Part shown: positions 47,020 to 55,370 of the stretch, piece after piece
Layout: every line of letters starts with the position of its first letter
How positions within the stretch are numbered: position 1 is the first letter of the stretch
DNA from: Reyranella sp.
GTDB lineage: Bacteria; Pseudomonadota; Alphaproteobacteria; Reyranellales; Reyranellaceae
Reading direction: 5' to 3'
Length of the DNA stretch: 64,000 nt
NCBI RefSeq assembly: GCF_004297265.1
Contig: NZ_SCUT01000010.1
Span: forward strand, 152,107 to 216,106
Position numbers and translations under genes: made by a program
Notes under the pieces: generated by a model
Seen by the model: only the letters and a program-made list of their open reading frames with translations
Told to the model about the DNA's origin: nothing
Databases searched by the model: none

Positions 47020-48087
47020 GTGGCCTCAGTAGAACTGAAGGGCCTTTCCAAGCACTACGGCGCTGCCGTCGCTGTCGACGACGTGTCTCTGCGCGTGGAG
47101 CATGGCCAGCTCGTCTGCCTGCTGGGCCCGTCCGGGTGCGGAAAGACCACGACCCTGCGGTTGATCGCCGGGTTCATCGAGCCTTCGGCAGGCGAAATCG
47201 AGGTGGGCGGCAAGGTCCTGTCCTCGCCTTCGCGCACGGTGCCGCCCGAAGGCCGCAAGATGTCGATGATCTTCCAGAGCTACGCGCTCTGGCCGCACAT
47301 GACCGTGGCCGAGAACGTCGCGTACGGGCTCAAGATCCGGAAGCTCGACCGCGCCACGATCGATTCGAAGCTCAAAGCCATCCTTTCGACAGCGCGCCTC
47401 GAGGCGCTGGCCGAGCGCTATCCCGGCGAGTTGTCGGGCGGCCAGCAGCAGAGGGTGTCGCTGGCGCGCGCGCTGGTGGTGGAGCCCGAGACCCTGCTGC
47501 TCGACGAGCCGCTGTCCAACCTCGACGCCAACCTGCGCGAGGAGATGCGCTTCGAGATCCGCCGGCTGCACGATCAGTATCGCTACACGACAGTCTACGT
47601 GACCCACGACCAGGCCGAGGCCATGACCACGGCTGACCTGATCGCCGTCATGAACAAGGGCAAGGTGGAGCAGCTCGGGCCGCCGGAAGAGATCTACGCA
47701 CGCCCGCGCTCGGAATTCGTGGCCCGCTTCATCGGCGGCTCTAACGTGCTCGCAGCAAAGGCAATCGACGACAGCCGTATCTCCGTGGCCGGCAGTGTCC
47801 TGCGCACGATCGGGCGTCCACTGGTCGCCAATCGCCCGGTCGCCGTCTCGGTGCGCCAGCACGAGATCGCCATCGCCCTCGAATCGCCGCCATCGGGGAT
47901 GGAGAATCATCTGCACGGCACAGTGACGCGGCAGGTCTTCCTGGGCTCGACACGCGACTACACGGTCATGCTGGACGACGCGACCGAGCTGCGCGTGACG
48001 GCGCCGCCGGGGCAGAACATCGCAGCCGGCCAATCGGTCTGGCTGCACCTGCCGGCGGAACAATGCCGGGCTTTGGCGGAGGAGTGA
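47020..48087 (+). CDS. Iron(III)/spermidine-type ABC transporter ATP-binding protein
   Basis: 355-residue ATPase: Walker A (GPSGCGKTTT), signature (LSGGQQQRVSLARALV), Walker B (TLLLDEPLSNLD), H-loop (VTHDQAEAMTT), C-terminal TOBE-like region. The start is GTG 47020-47022 after GGGAGG. It opens a four-gene operon with 2 bp to the next gene; the following permease is a fused FbpB-type protein, which suggests Fe3+ or a similar substrate. Confidence 0.88.
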   Translation: MASVELKGLSKHYGAAVAVDDVSLRVEHGQLVCLLGPSGCGKTTTLRLIAGFIEPSAGEIEVGGKVLSSPSRTVPPEGRKMSMIFQSYALWPHMTVAENVAYGLKIRKLDRATIDSKLKAILSTARLEALAERYPGELSGGQQQRVSLARALVVEPETLLLDEPLSNLDANLREEMRFEIRRLHDQYRYTTVYVTHDQAEAMTTADLIAVMNKGKVEQLGPPEEIYARPRSEFVARFIGGSNVLAAKAIDDSRISVAGSVLRTIGRPLVANRPVAVSVRQHEIAIALESPPSGMENHLHGTVTRQVFLGSTRDYTVMLDDATELRVTAPPGQNIAAGQSVWLHLPAEQCRALAEE

Positions 48088-48089
48088 CC

Positions 48090-49151
48090 ATGACGAGGAA
48101 GCTGACGCGACGCCGTGTGCTTGCCGCTTCGGCGGCGATGGCCGCCGGTTCGTTCATCACGCCGGTGCGTGCGGCACCGCCGGAGCCGACCAGGATCACG
48201 CCGACGCTGATCGAGGCCGCCAAGAAGGAAGGCAAGTTCTCCTGGTACACGTCGGTCGACCTGGCACTGGCCGAGAAGGTCGCCAAGGCGTTCGAGGCGA
48301 AGTATCCGGGCATCACCATGAAGGTCGAGCGCTCTGGCGCGGAGCGTAACTTCCAGCGCATCGGCCAGGAGTTCCAGAACAAGATCTACAACTGTGACGT
48401 GGTGAACAGCTCCGATGCCGCGCACCTCATCGTGTGGAAGCGTGCCAGGATGCTGGCGCCGTTCGTGCCGGAGGAGGTGGCGCAGTATTTCCCCGCGGCG
48501 CACAAGGACCCCGATGGCATGTTCGCCTCGTGGCGCATTACGCTCTGCCCGATCGCCTACAATACGAAGCTGGTTAAGGCTGAGGACGCGCCCAAGTCCT
48601 ACGCTGATCTGCTCGATCCCAGGTGGATGGGCAAGATCGTCAAGGCGCACCCCGGCTACAGCGGCACCATCATGACGGCGACGCAGCAGCTCAGCCGCGA
48701 CCTGGGCTGGCCGTGGTTCGAGAAGCTGGCGAAGCAGAAGGTCATGCAGGTCCAGTCGGCGACCGAGCCGCCCAAGAAGCTGGCGCAGGGCGAGCGCGCG
48801 GTGATGGCGGACGGCGGCGAATATGTCGTCGAGGAACTGAAGTCGCGCGGCGAGCCGGTCGAGATCGTCTACGCGAGCGAAGGCACGCCGCTGATCACCG
48901 GGCCCTCCGCTGTGATGGCCAATGCGCCCAATCCCAACGCCGCGCGCCTGTTCCAGGCCTGGTCGATGACCCGCGAGGCGCAGCAGCTCAACATCGACGT
49001 CGGCGCCCTACGCTCGGCGCATCCGCAGGCGGTCGATCGCGCTGACATGAAGAAGTTCGCGGACATCAAGACGCTGAAGGAAGAGGCGAACGTCGTTGCC
49101 GATCAGGCCGACGCGATCAAGGCCCAGTACGTCAAATACTTCAAGGTGTAG
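48090..49151 (+). CDS. Iron(III)-type ABC transporter binding protein 1
   Basis: 353-residue Tat-exported binding protein. The start ATG 48090-48092 gives MTRKLTRRRVLAASAAMAAG. The family pattern KEGKFSWYTSVDLALAEKVA and AFEAKYPGITMKVERSGAER is that of FbpA/AfuA-like proteins. It is paralogous to the next gene (3 bp away), so the transporter has two binding proteins. Phosphonate or sugar-phosphate ligands are possible alternatives to iron. Confidence 0.85.
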   Translation: MTRKLTRRRVLAASAAMAAGSFITPVRAAPPEPTRITPTLIEAAKKEGKFSWYTSVDLALAEKVAKAFEAKYPGITMKVERSGAERNFQRIGQEFQNKIYNCDVVNSSDAAHLIVWKRARMLAPFVPEEVAQYFPAAHKDPDGMFASWRITLCPIAYNTKLVKAEDAPKSYADLLDPRWMGKIVKAHPGYSGTIMTATQQLSRDLGWPWFEKLAKQKVMQVQSATEPPKKLAQGERAVMADGGEYVVEELKSRGEPVEIVYASEGTPLITGPSAVMANAPNPNAARLFQAWSMTREAQQLNIDVGALRSAHPQAVDRADMKKFADIKTLKEEANVVADQADAIKAQYVKYFKV

Positions 49152-49154
49152 CCC

Positions 49155-50207
49155 ATGCGCCGTCGTCAATTCGTTGCCGCCGCCGCGGCGTCCACCGTCC
49201 TCGCGCCGCTCGGCGCACGGGTCCTGTCCGCCGCCCCGCCGGCGACCGCCATCACGACCGAGCTCGTGGAGGCGGCCAAGAAGGAAGGCAAGGTCACCTA
49301 CTACACGGCGATGGATCTCTCCGTCGCCGAGCCGATGGCGAGGGCTTTCGAGGCGAAGTATCCCGGCATCAAGGTCGCCGTCGAGCGGACGGGCGCCGAG
49401 CGGCTGTTCAACCGCATCGGCCAGGAGGTCGGCAGCAACATCCGCCGGGTCGACGTCGTCAACAGCTCCGACGCCGCACACTTCATCGTCTGGAAGCGGC
49501 AGGGCTGGCTGGAACCGTTCCTGACGCCCGACATGGCCGAGAACCTGCCGGCGAACCAGCGCGATGCCGACGGCGCCTTCGTCAACCAGCGCACGCATCT
49601 GTCGGCCATCGCCTACAACACGAAGCTGGTGAAGCCCGAGGACGCACCCAAGGGCTTCGTCGACCTGCTCGACCCGAAATACTCGGGCAAGCTGGTGAAG
49701 GGGCATCCGGGCTATTCCGGCACGATCATGACGGCGACCCAGCAGCTCGCGAAAGCGCTGGGCTGGGAGTATTTCGAGAAGCTCTCGAAGCAGAAGGTGC
49801 TGCAGGTCCAATCCGCGACAGAGCCGCCCAAGCGCATCGAGGCGGGCGAGCGCGCCATCGCCGTCGACGGCAGCGACTACCTCTTCTGGATGGCCAAGGA
49901 GCGTGGCTCGCCGATCGAGGTCGTGCATGCGGTCGAGGGTACGCCGCAGATCTCCAATCCCATGGCGATCTTCAAGGCCTCACCCAACCCCAATGCCGCG
50001 CGGCTTCTCGTCGGCTGGATCATGTCGCCCGAGGGACAGGAATTCATCGTCAAGGTGAGCGGCCAGTATCCTGCGAACAAGCTGGTCAAGGCCAAGGTCG
50101 GACGGCCGGCGCTGGCGTCGATCAAGACGCTGCCCGAGGACCCGGCCGAGGTCGAGAAGCAGGCGGACGAGATCAAGTCGCGCTACCAGCGCTACTTCAA
50201 GGTATGA
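49155..50207 (+). CDS. Iron(III)-type ABC transporter binding protein 2
   Basis: 350-residue paralogue of the preceding protein: signal MRRRQFVAAAAASTVLAPLG, then KVTYYTAMDLSVAEPMARAF and EAKYPGIKVAVERTGAERLF. Shared blocks such as GHPGYSGTIMTATQQLAKAL mark recent tandem duplication with moderate divergence. It overlaps the permease gene by 4 bp (ATGA). Confidence 0.85.
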   Translation: MRRRQFVAAAAASTVLAPLGARVLSAAPPATAITTELVEAAKKEGKVTYYTAMDLSVAEPMARAFEAKYPGIKVAVERTGAERLFNRIGQEVGSNIRRVDVVNSSDAAHFIVWKRQGWLEPFLTPDMAENLPANQRDADGAFVNQRTHLSAIAYNTKLVKPEDAPKGFVDLLDPKYSGKLVKGHPGYSGTIMTATQQLAKALGWEYFEKLSKQKVLQVQSATEPPKRIEAGERAIAVDGSDYLFWMAKERGSPIEVVHAVEGTPQISNPMAIFKASPNPNAARLLVGWIMSPEGQEFIVKVSGQYPANKLVKAKVGRPALASIKTLPEDPAEVEKQADEIKSRYQRYFKV

Positions 50208-51883
50208 CGCGCAGCTTCGATCTCTCGCGGCCCGTTCTCGCCGCTGTAACCGCCCTTCTGGCGGTGATGATCGTGCTGCCGGTCGGCTGGCTGCTGGTGG
50301 TGAGCCTGACCGGCAAGGACGGCGGCATCACGCTCGCCAACTTCGGGGCGCTGTTCACCGACCCCACCTTCGTCGATCCGCTGATCACGACCTTGATCAT
50401 CGCCTGCTCGGTGAGCGCGATCTGCTGCCTTGTCGCCGCACCTCTTGGCTGGCTGGTGGCGCGCACCGATATGCCGCTCGCCCGCACGATCCGCACGTTG
50501 GTCATGGCCTCGCTGGTGACGCCGCCGTTCGTCGGCGCCATCGCCTGGGAGATGCTGGCGGCGCCCAATTCGGGCCTGCTGAACCAGCTCTGGCGGATCA
50601 TGACCGGCATGCCGTCCGACGAGGCGCTGTTCGACATCTACAGCCTCGGCGGCCTGATCTTCGTCATCTCCTGCTACACGTTTCCCTACGTCTTCATCCT
50701 CGTCGCGAACGCGCTCGACCGCATGCCGGGCGAACTGGAAGACGCCTCGTCCATGCTGGGCGCCAAGACCTGGCAGACCGCGCGGCTGATCACCGTGCCG
50801 CTTGCGCTGCCGGTGCTGCTGGCGGGGGCGCTGGTCGCCTTCCTGCAGGCGCTGAACCTGTTCGGCTCGCCCGCCATCCTGGCCATTCCTGCCGGCTTCC
50901 ACACGCTCACCACGCGCATCTGGAGCCTGTTCCAGTTCCCGCCCAAGCCCGAGCTGGCGGCGGCGGCCTCGGTACCGCTGCTGGTGCTGACGGTGCTGCT
51001 CTTGCGCGCCCAGGCGATGGCGCTGGGACGGCGCGGCTATGCGGTGCTGGGTGGCAAGTACGGCGCACCGCGTCCCATCCGGCTGGGCTGGCTGCGCGGG
51101 CCGGCCGTCGCGCTGGCGCTATTCGTCCTCGCCATGCCGCTGTTCCTGCCTTACGCGGCGCTGTTCAACTCCGCCTTCTCGAGGGTCGCCTCGCGCATCG
51201 TCGGACCGGAGACGATCACGCTGCACAATGTGAAGTTCACCTTCCTAGAGCTCAGCTCGACGATGCCGGCGCTGAAGAATACCTTCCTGCTGGCCATCGC
51301 CTCGGCGACCTTGGGCGCGTTGCTGGCGCTGCTGATCGCCTACATCGTGGCCCGCAAGGCCGTGCGCGGCTACCGCGTGCTGGGCTTCCTCGCCACCGCG
51401 CCGCTTGCCATCCCGGGTATCGTGCTGGGTGTCGGGCTGTTCCTTGCCTATACGCGCCCGCCGCTGGCGCTCTACGGCACGTTGTGGATCCTGCTGATCG
51501 CCTTCGTCACGATCGAGCTGCCGGCCGCTTACCAGCAGCTGGGCTCGGCTTTCCATGCCGTGCATCCCGAGCTGGAGGAGGCGGGGCGCATGCTGGGAGC
51601 CACCCGTCTCAGGACCCTGGCCGATATCACCGCGCCGCTGCTGCGCTCCGCCGTGATCGCCACATGGTGCTTCATCTTCGTCGCCACCATCCGCGAACTC
51701 TCCGCGGCCGTGATCCTGTTCACGTCGGAGACGAAGGTGCTTTCGGTGCTGATCTTCGACCTGAAGGAAAGCGGCGACGTCGGCGCCATCGCGGTGCTCA
51801 GCCTCACCATGGTCGCGATCACCACGGTCGTGATAGCCGCGGCCAATCGGCTGCATGGACGGCCGCAGATACGGCCGGCCTGA
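50204..51883 (+). CDS. Iron(III)-type ABC transporter permease, fused two-domain (FbpB-like)
   Basis: 559-residue membrane protein with about twelve hydrophobic segments, that is, two permease domains in one chain. EAA-like loops appear as ELEDASSMLGAKTWQTARLI in the first half and ELEEAGRMLGATRLRTL in the second. This is the FbpB-type permease that works with the ATPase at 47020. It is the last gene of the operon. Confidence 0.88.
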   Translation: MTRSFDLSRPVLAAVTALLAVMIVLPVGWLLVVSLTGKDGGITLANFGALFTDPTFVDPLITTLIIACSVSAICCLVAAPLGWLVARTDMPLARTIRTLVMASLVTPPFVGAIAWEMLAAPNSGLLNQLWRIMTGMPSDEALFDIYSLGGLIFVISCYTFPYVFILVANALDRMPGELEDASSMLGAKTWQTARLITVPLALPVLLAGALVAFLQALNLFGSPAILAIPAGFHTLTTRIWSLFQFPPKPELAAAASVPLLVLTVLLLRAQAMALGRRGYAVLGGKYGAPRPIRLGWLRGPAVALALFVLAMPLFLPYAALFNSAFSRVASRIVGPETITLHNVKFTFLELSSTMPALKNTFLLAIASATLGALLALLIAYIVARKAVRGYRVLGFLATAPLAIPGIVLGVGLFLAYTRPPLALYGTLWILLIAFVTIELPAAYQQLGSAFHAVHPELEEAGRMLGATRLRTLADITAPLLRSAVIATWCFIFVATIRELSAAVILFTSETKVLSVLIFDLKESGDVGAIAVLSLTMVAITTVVIAAANRLHGRPQIRPA

Positions 51884-51992
51884 TCGCGGGTTGCCAAGCC
51901 GGCGACGAGAGGGCGCAATCGGCCGCGACGGCGCAGTTGGGCCAGCGCCGTGGAGCCGTGCGTCACCTCCAGCCAGGAAGGAAATCCCACGA

Positions 51993-52445
51993 ATGTTCTT
52001 TGTGCGCTATTTCCTGATCGCTCTTCTTGTCGGAATGCTGGCGTTGGATATGTCGACGGCTTCCGCTCAGCAAATGGTCAGCGTGGCGCGCGAGGAGGTC
52101 AACGTGCGCTCTGGTCCGGGCACCAACTATTCGGCGGAGTGGGTGCTGGGCAGGGGCTTTCCCCTGAAAGTCGTCGGACGACGTGGCGACTGGCTGCAGG
52201 TCCGGGATTTCGAGAACGACAAGGGATGGATTCTTCGGCAGCTGACCGGCAGTACGCCCTATCACATCGTGAAGGTGAAAATTGCGAACGTGCGCAGCCA
52301 GCCGAGCACGAGCAGCCGGATCGTCGGCAAGGTCTCCTACGGCGACCCGGTGAAGACGCTCGAGCACAAGAGTGGCTGGGTCAAGGTTCAGCGCGACGGA
52401 GGGCTGCGAGGCTGGATCTCGCGGAAACTGCTCTGGGGCTGGTAG
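51993..52445 (+). CDS. Secreted SH3-domain protein
   Basis: 150 residues, start ATG 51993-51995 with GGAAGGAAA upstream. The signal MFFVRYFLIALLVGMLALDM is followed by two bacterial SH3-like domains: the first around EVNVRSGPGTNYSAEWVLG, the second around KIANVRSQPSTSSRIVGK. Such periplasmic proteins usually bind cell-wall peptides. It stands alone after the iron operon. Confidence 0.85.
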   Translation: MFFVRYFLIALLVGMLALDMSTASAQQMVSVAREEVNVRSGPGTNYSAEWVLGRGFPLKVVGRRGDWLQVRDFENDKGWILRQLTGSTPYHIVKVKIANVRSQPSTSSRIVGKVSYGDPVKTLEHKSGWVKVQRDGGLRGWISRKLLWGW

Positions 52446-52462
52446 GTCCGGCCTTCCGATTC

Positions 52463-53431
52463 TCAGTCCAGAATCGCGACATCGTCGACCGTGACCGGCT
52501 TGGCGAGCAGGCCTAGCGCATCGAGCGTGCTGATCGTCGCTTCCCAGCCGGCGCGGGTCTGCTGGCCGGTGGGCGGGCCCGAGAGCTGCTGGGAGACGGT
52601 CGCCATGCTGCGATCGACGTAACGCGGCGCCAGCCGCGGGAAGAGGCGGGAGAAATGAGACGCGGCGTCGGCCGGCCGCTCCCGCACCATGTTATAGCCT
52701 TCCTGTACGGCCTCCTGGACATTCTTCGCGATCTCGCGCCTGACCGGATCGGCCCAGGCGTCGTCGTTGACGATCAGGTTGAGGCTGTAGGCCTTCACGC
52801 CGAAGTCGCTCAGGCGGATCATGGTGATGCGGCGTCCCTCGGCGATCAGCTCGGCCGGTGCCATCTCGTCGTAGTCTATCAGGGCATCGACCTTCTTCTC
52901 GATCAGGTCGTAGGCATTCCAGCTGACCGTCGTTTCCTTGATCTTGCTGCGGTCGAGCCTGTTGGCGGCAATCAGGGCGCGGAATTCCTCGTTGGTGATG
53001 CTGCCCGGCACGAGTCCCAATGTCTTGCCGTAGAGATCGCGCGGATGGGCGATGCGATCCTCGCCGCGGGTATAGATCACGGTCGGCGTCTTGGCATAAT
53101 AGACGGCGAGGCTCTTAATCGACTGTCCCCTGGAGCGACCGATGGCCGTGGCGATGCCGCTCGACGAGCCGATCCAGTATGGCTTGCCCACCCCGATCAT
53201 CTCCGCTGACGAGATCGCCCCCTGGGTCTCCGAGAAGGTGACCTCGAGGCCGCGGCGCTCGAAGGCGCCCATCTCGCGGGCGAGGTAGAAGCCGGCAAAT
53301 GTCGGCAGCGCCTTCCAGTCGAGCAGGATATCGACCTTCTGGGGAGCGTCGGGGGCAGGCTGCGCGATTGCCGACACCGGACACAGCGCGGTAAGGGCGG
53401 CAGCGAGTATCAAGCGGCGGGAAGCGATCAT
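52463..53431 (-). CDS. NMT1/THI5-like ABC transporter binding protein
   Basis: 322-residue secreted protein, start ATG 53429-53431 (MIASRRLILAAALTALCPVS signal). The core KVDILLDWKALPTFAGFYLA and LAREMGAFERRGLEVTF is that of the NMT1/THI5-like SsuA group, which bind nitrate, sulfonates or thiamine-precursor pyrimidines. No permease or ATPase is adjacent. The ligand is unknown. Confidence 0.82.
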   Translation of the reverse strand: MIASRRLILAAALTALCPVSAIAQPAPDAPQKVDILLDWKALPTFAGFYLAREMGAFERRGLEVTFSETQGAISSAEMIGVGKPYWIGSSSGIATAIGRSRGQSIKSLAVYYAKTPTVIYTRGEDRIAHPRDLYGKTLGLVPGSITNEEFRALIAANRLDRSKIKETTVSWNAYDLIEKKVDALIDYDEMAPAELIAEGRRITMIRLSDFGVKAYSLNLIVNDDAWADPVRREIAKNVQEAVQEGYNMVRERPADAASHFSRLFPRLAPRYVDRSMATVSQQLSGPPTGQQTRAGWEATISTLDALGLLAKPVTVDDVAILD

Positions 53432-53517
53432 GAAGGTTCCTGAATCAGCCTGCGTCCGGAGAGTAGGGGCGGACCATGTCATAAACACGTCCGGATAAGG
53501 GAGCGATTTTCGCTCTA

Positions 53518-54432
53518 GTGCGTTTCCCGCCGGTGGACTGCCTCACTCCGTCCGGCCGTGTCCGCCGGCTTCTCACCGAGACCGTCGTAGGGTTCATCGA
53601 CGACGATGCCTTGAGCCGCGGCGCGTCCATCGCCTATTTCACGTTGTTCTCGCTGGCGCCGGTGTTGCTGCTCGTCATCGCCGTGGCGGGCCTCGTATTC
53701 GGCCAGGATGCTGCGCGAGGTGCAATCGTCGACCAACTGAGCGGTCTGATGGGCCGCGAGACGGCGGAGGCGACCCAGGCCATGATTCGCAGCGCCGGCG
53801 ACCGCATGTCGGGTTTCCTGGCAACCGTCATCGGCGTCGCCGCCGTCATTCTCGCCGCCAGCGGTGTTTTCGGCGAGGTGCAGTCGACCCTGAACGCGAT
53901 CTGGAAGTCGAAATCGCGGCGCTCGACCATGTCGCGCCTGCTGCGCGCACGTCTCGCCAGCTTCGGGCTGGTGATTGCGCTGGGCTTCGTGCTGATGGTC
54001 TCGCTCGCGCTCAGTGCGGCGCTGACGGCGCTGGGAAGATTCCTGCGCTACAGCTTCCCGGTCGCCGAGTTCGCGGTGCAGGTGACCGATTTCGTGATCT
54101 CGGTCGCCCTGATCTCCGGCATGTTCGCGATCATGTACAAGGTGCTGCCGGACACGCCAATCCGCTGGCGCGACGTGGCGGTCGGTGCGCTGATGGCCAC
54201 CGGGCTTTTCGAAGGCGGCAAGTTCCTGATCGCGCTTTATATCGGCCAGACCGATGTGGCCTCGAGTTTCGGTGCGGCCGGTGCGCTGATCGTGCTCCTA
54301 CTCTGGATCTTCTATTCGACCCTGATCTTTCTGCTGGGCGCTGAATTCACCCGGGCATGGACCCATGTCTACGGTTCGCGTTGTAACGGTCCCGCCCGCG
54401 CGTCACGCGCAGTGCCGCTACAGGTCGACTAG
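53518..54432 (+). CDS. YihY/virulence factor BrkB family membrane protein
   Basis: 304-residue integral membrane protein with about six hydrophobic segments. Landmarks: DDALSRGASIAYFTLFSLAP and GASGALIVLLLW-type end region (GAAGALIVLLLWIFYSTLI). The family was once called RNase BN but its function is not settled. The start GTG 53518-53520 is uncertain because no ribosome site is visible. Confidence 0.85.
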   Translation: MRFPPVDCLTPSGRVRRLLTETVVGFIDDDALSRGASIAYFTLFSLAPVLLLVIAVAGLVFGQDAARGAIVDQLSGLMGRETAEATQAMIRSAGDRMSGFLATVIGVAAVILAASGVFGEVQSTLNAIWKSKSRRSTMSRLLRARLASFGLVIALGFVLMVSLALSAALTALGRFLRYSFPVAEFAVQVTDFVISVALISGMFAIMYKVLPDTPIRWRDVAVGALMATGLFEGGKFLIALYIGQTDVASSFGAAGALIVLLLWIFYSTLIFLLGAEFTRAWTHVYGSRCNGPARASRAVPLQVD

Positions 54433-54468
54433 TTCGGGCACGCTCGCCTCGGGTGCTCCCCGGGAGCC

Positions 54469-54693
54469 CTAGCTGGTGATGGCGAAGGCGACCAGCAGGG
54501 CGAGTGTCCCGCCGAGGCCCAGCAGAAGACCCAACACCGGGATATGGCCGAGAAAGGCCATCGCCAGGCACGCCAGGACGAGCACGATATGGAGAACGGC
54601 AAACAGGACCAGCTTGCTGAAGCTGTGAAAGGTCTCCTGATGCTCCTGCAGTTCCTGAAGGGGAATATCCGGCGAATTGACTGTTGGGACCAT
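54469..54693 (-). CDS. Small membrane protein, aa3-type cytochrome c oxidase subunit IV-like
   Basis: 74 residues, start ATG 54691-54693. The segment EHQETFHSFSKLVLF followed by a transmembrane helix is the pattern of the bacterial aa3-oxidase subunit IV (E-x-T-F-x-x-F). A second hydrophobic stretch (GHIPVLGLLLGLGGTLALLV) is present, so there are two helices rather than the typical one. No other oxidase subunit is encoded nearby. The assignment is by motif only. Confidence 0.6.
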   Translation of the reverse strand: MVPTVNSPDIPLQELQEHQETFHSFSKLVLFAVLHIVLVLACLAMAFLGHIPVLGLLLGLGGTLALLVAFAITS

Positions 54694-54789
54694 GGCGAAC
54701 CTGTATGTGGCTTGGCCTCGCATGCCCAACGTCGGCGCCGATCTGTCGTTGCTTGCGGGGCAGCACACTTGAAGCCATATCTTTGGCCC

Positions 54790-55308
54790 ATGAAATCGCT
54801 CCTGCCTGCCCTGCTTGTCCTCCTCGTCGCGGCCCTGGCGACACCCGCGACGGCGCAATCCTACGAAGACCAGATGCGACAGGCGGCGAGCGCTTACGAG
54901 CGAAAGGACATGGCGACCGCCGTGCGCATCTGGAAAGTGTGGGCCGCCAAGGGCGAGGCCGAGGCGCAGACGTTGCTCGGCGCCATGTACTGGAGTGGCG
55001 ACGGCGTGCCCCGCAACCTGAACGAAGCGGCAAGACTATATCTTGCCGCTGCCAAGCAAGGCTACGCGCGTGCGCAGAACAACATCGGCTTCATGCTGGG
55101 CTTCGGCGAGGGCGTCCCGCCGCGCGACGACATCGAAGCCTACAAGTGGATCAAGCTCGCCATCGACGGATATACGGCCAAGAATCAGGACCGGCTCGAC
55201 CAGGCCCGAAAGGACCTGGCGACCCTGTCTGCCCGCATGAACCCTGCGCAAATCGCCGAGGCCGAAAGGCGTGTTCGGGCATGGAAACCCGTGCCGAAGG
55301 TGCGGTAA
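54790..55308 (+). CDS. Secreted Sel1-repeat protein
   Basis: 172 residues, start ATG 54790-54792, signal MKSLLPALLVLLVAALATPA. It carries two to three Sel1-like repeats (AEAQTLLGAMYWSGDGVPRN; ARAQNNIGFMLGFGEGVPP), a helical adaptor fold. It is likely a periplasmic interaction protein. It is divergent from the small oxidase-like gene and lies 62 bp before the M23 peptidase gene. Confidence 0.85.
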   Translation: MKSLLPALLVLLVAALATPATAQSYEDQMRQAASAYERKDMATAVRIWKVWAAKGEAEAQTLLGAMYWSGDGVPRNLNEAARLYLAAAKQGYARAQNNIGFMLGFGEGVPPRDDIEAYKWIKLAIDGYTAKNQDRLDQARKDLATLSARMNPAQIAEAERRVRAWKPVPKVR

Positions 55309-55370
55309 GATCAAAAACCACGCGGCGGTCACGAGCGATGCCCCGGCGTCGGCCCTATAAGAAGGACTGA

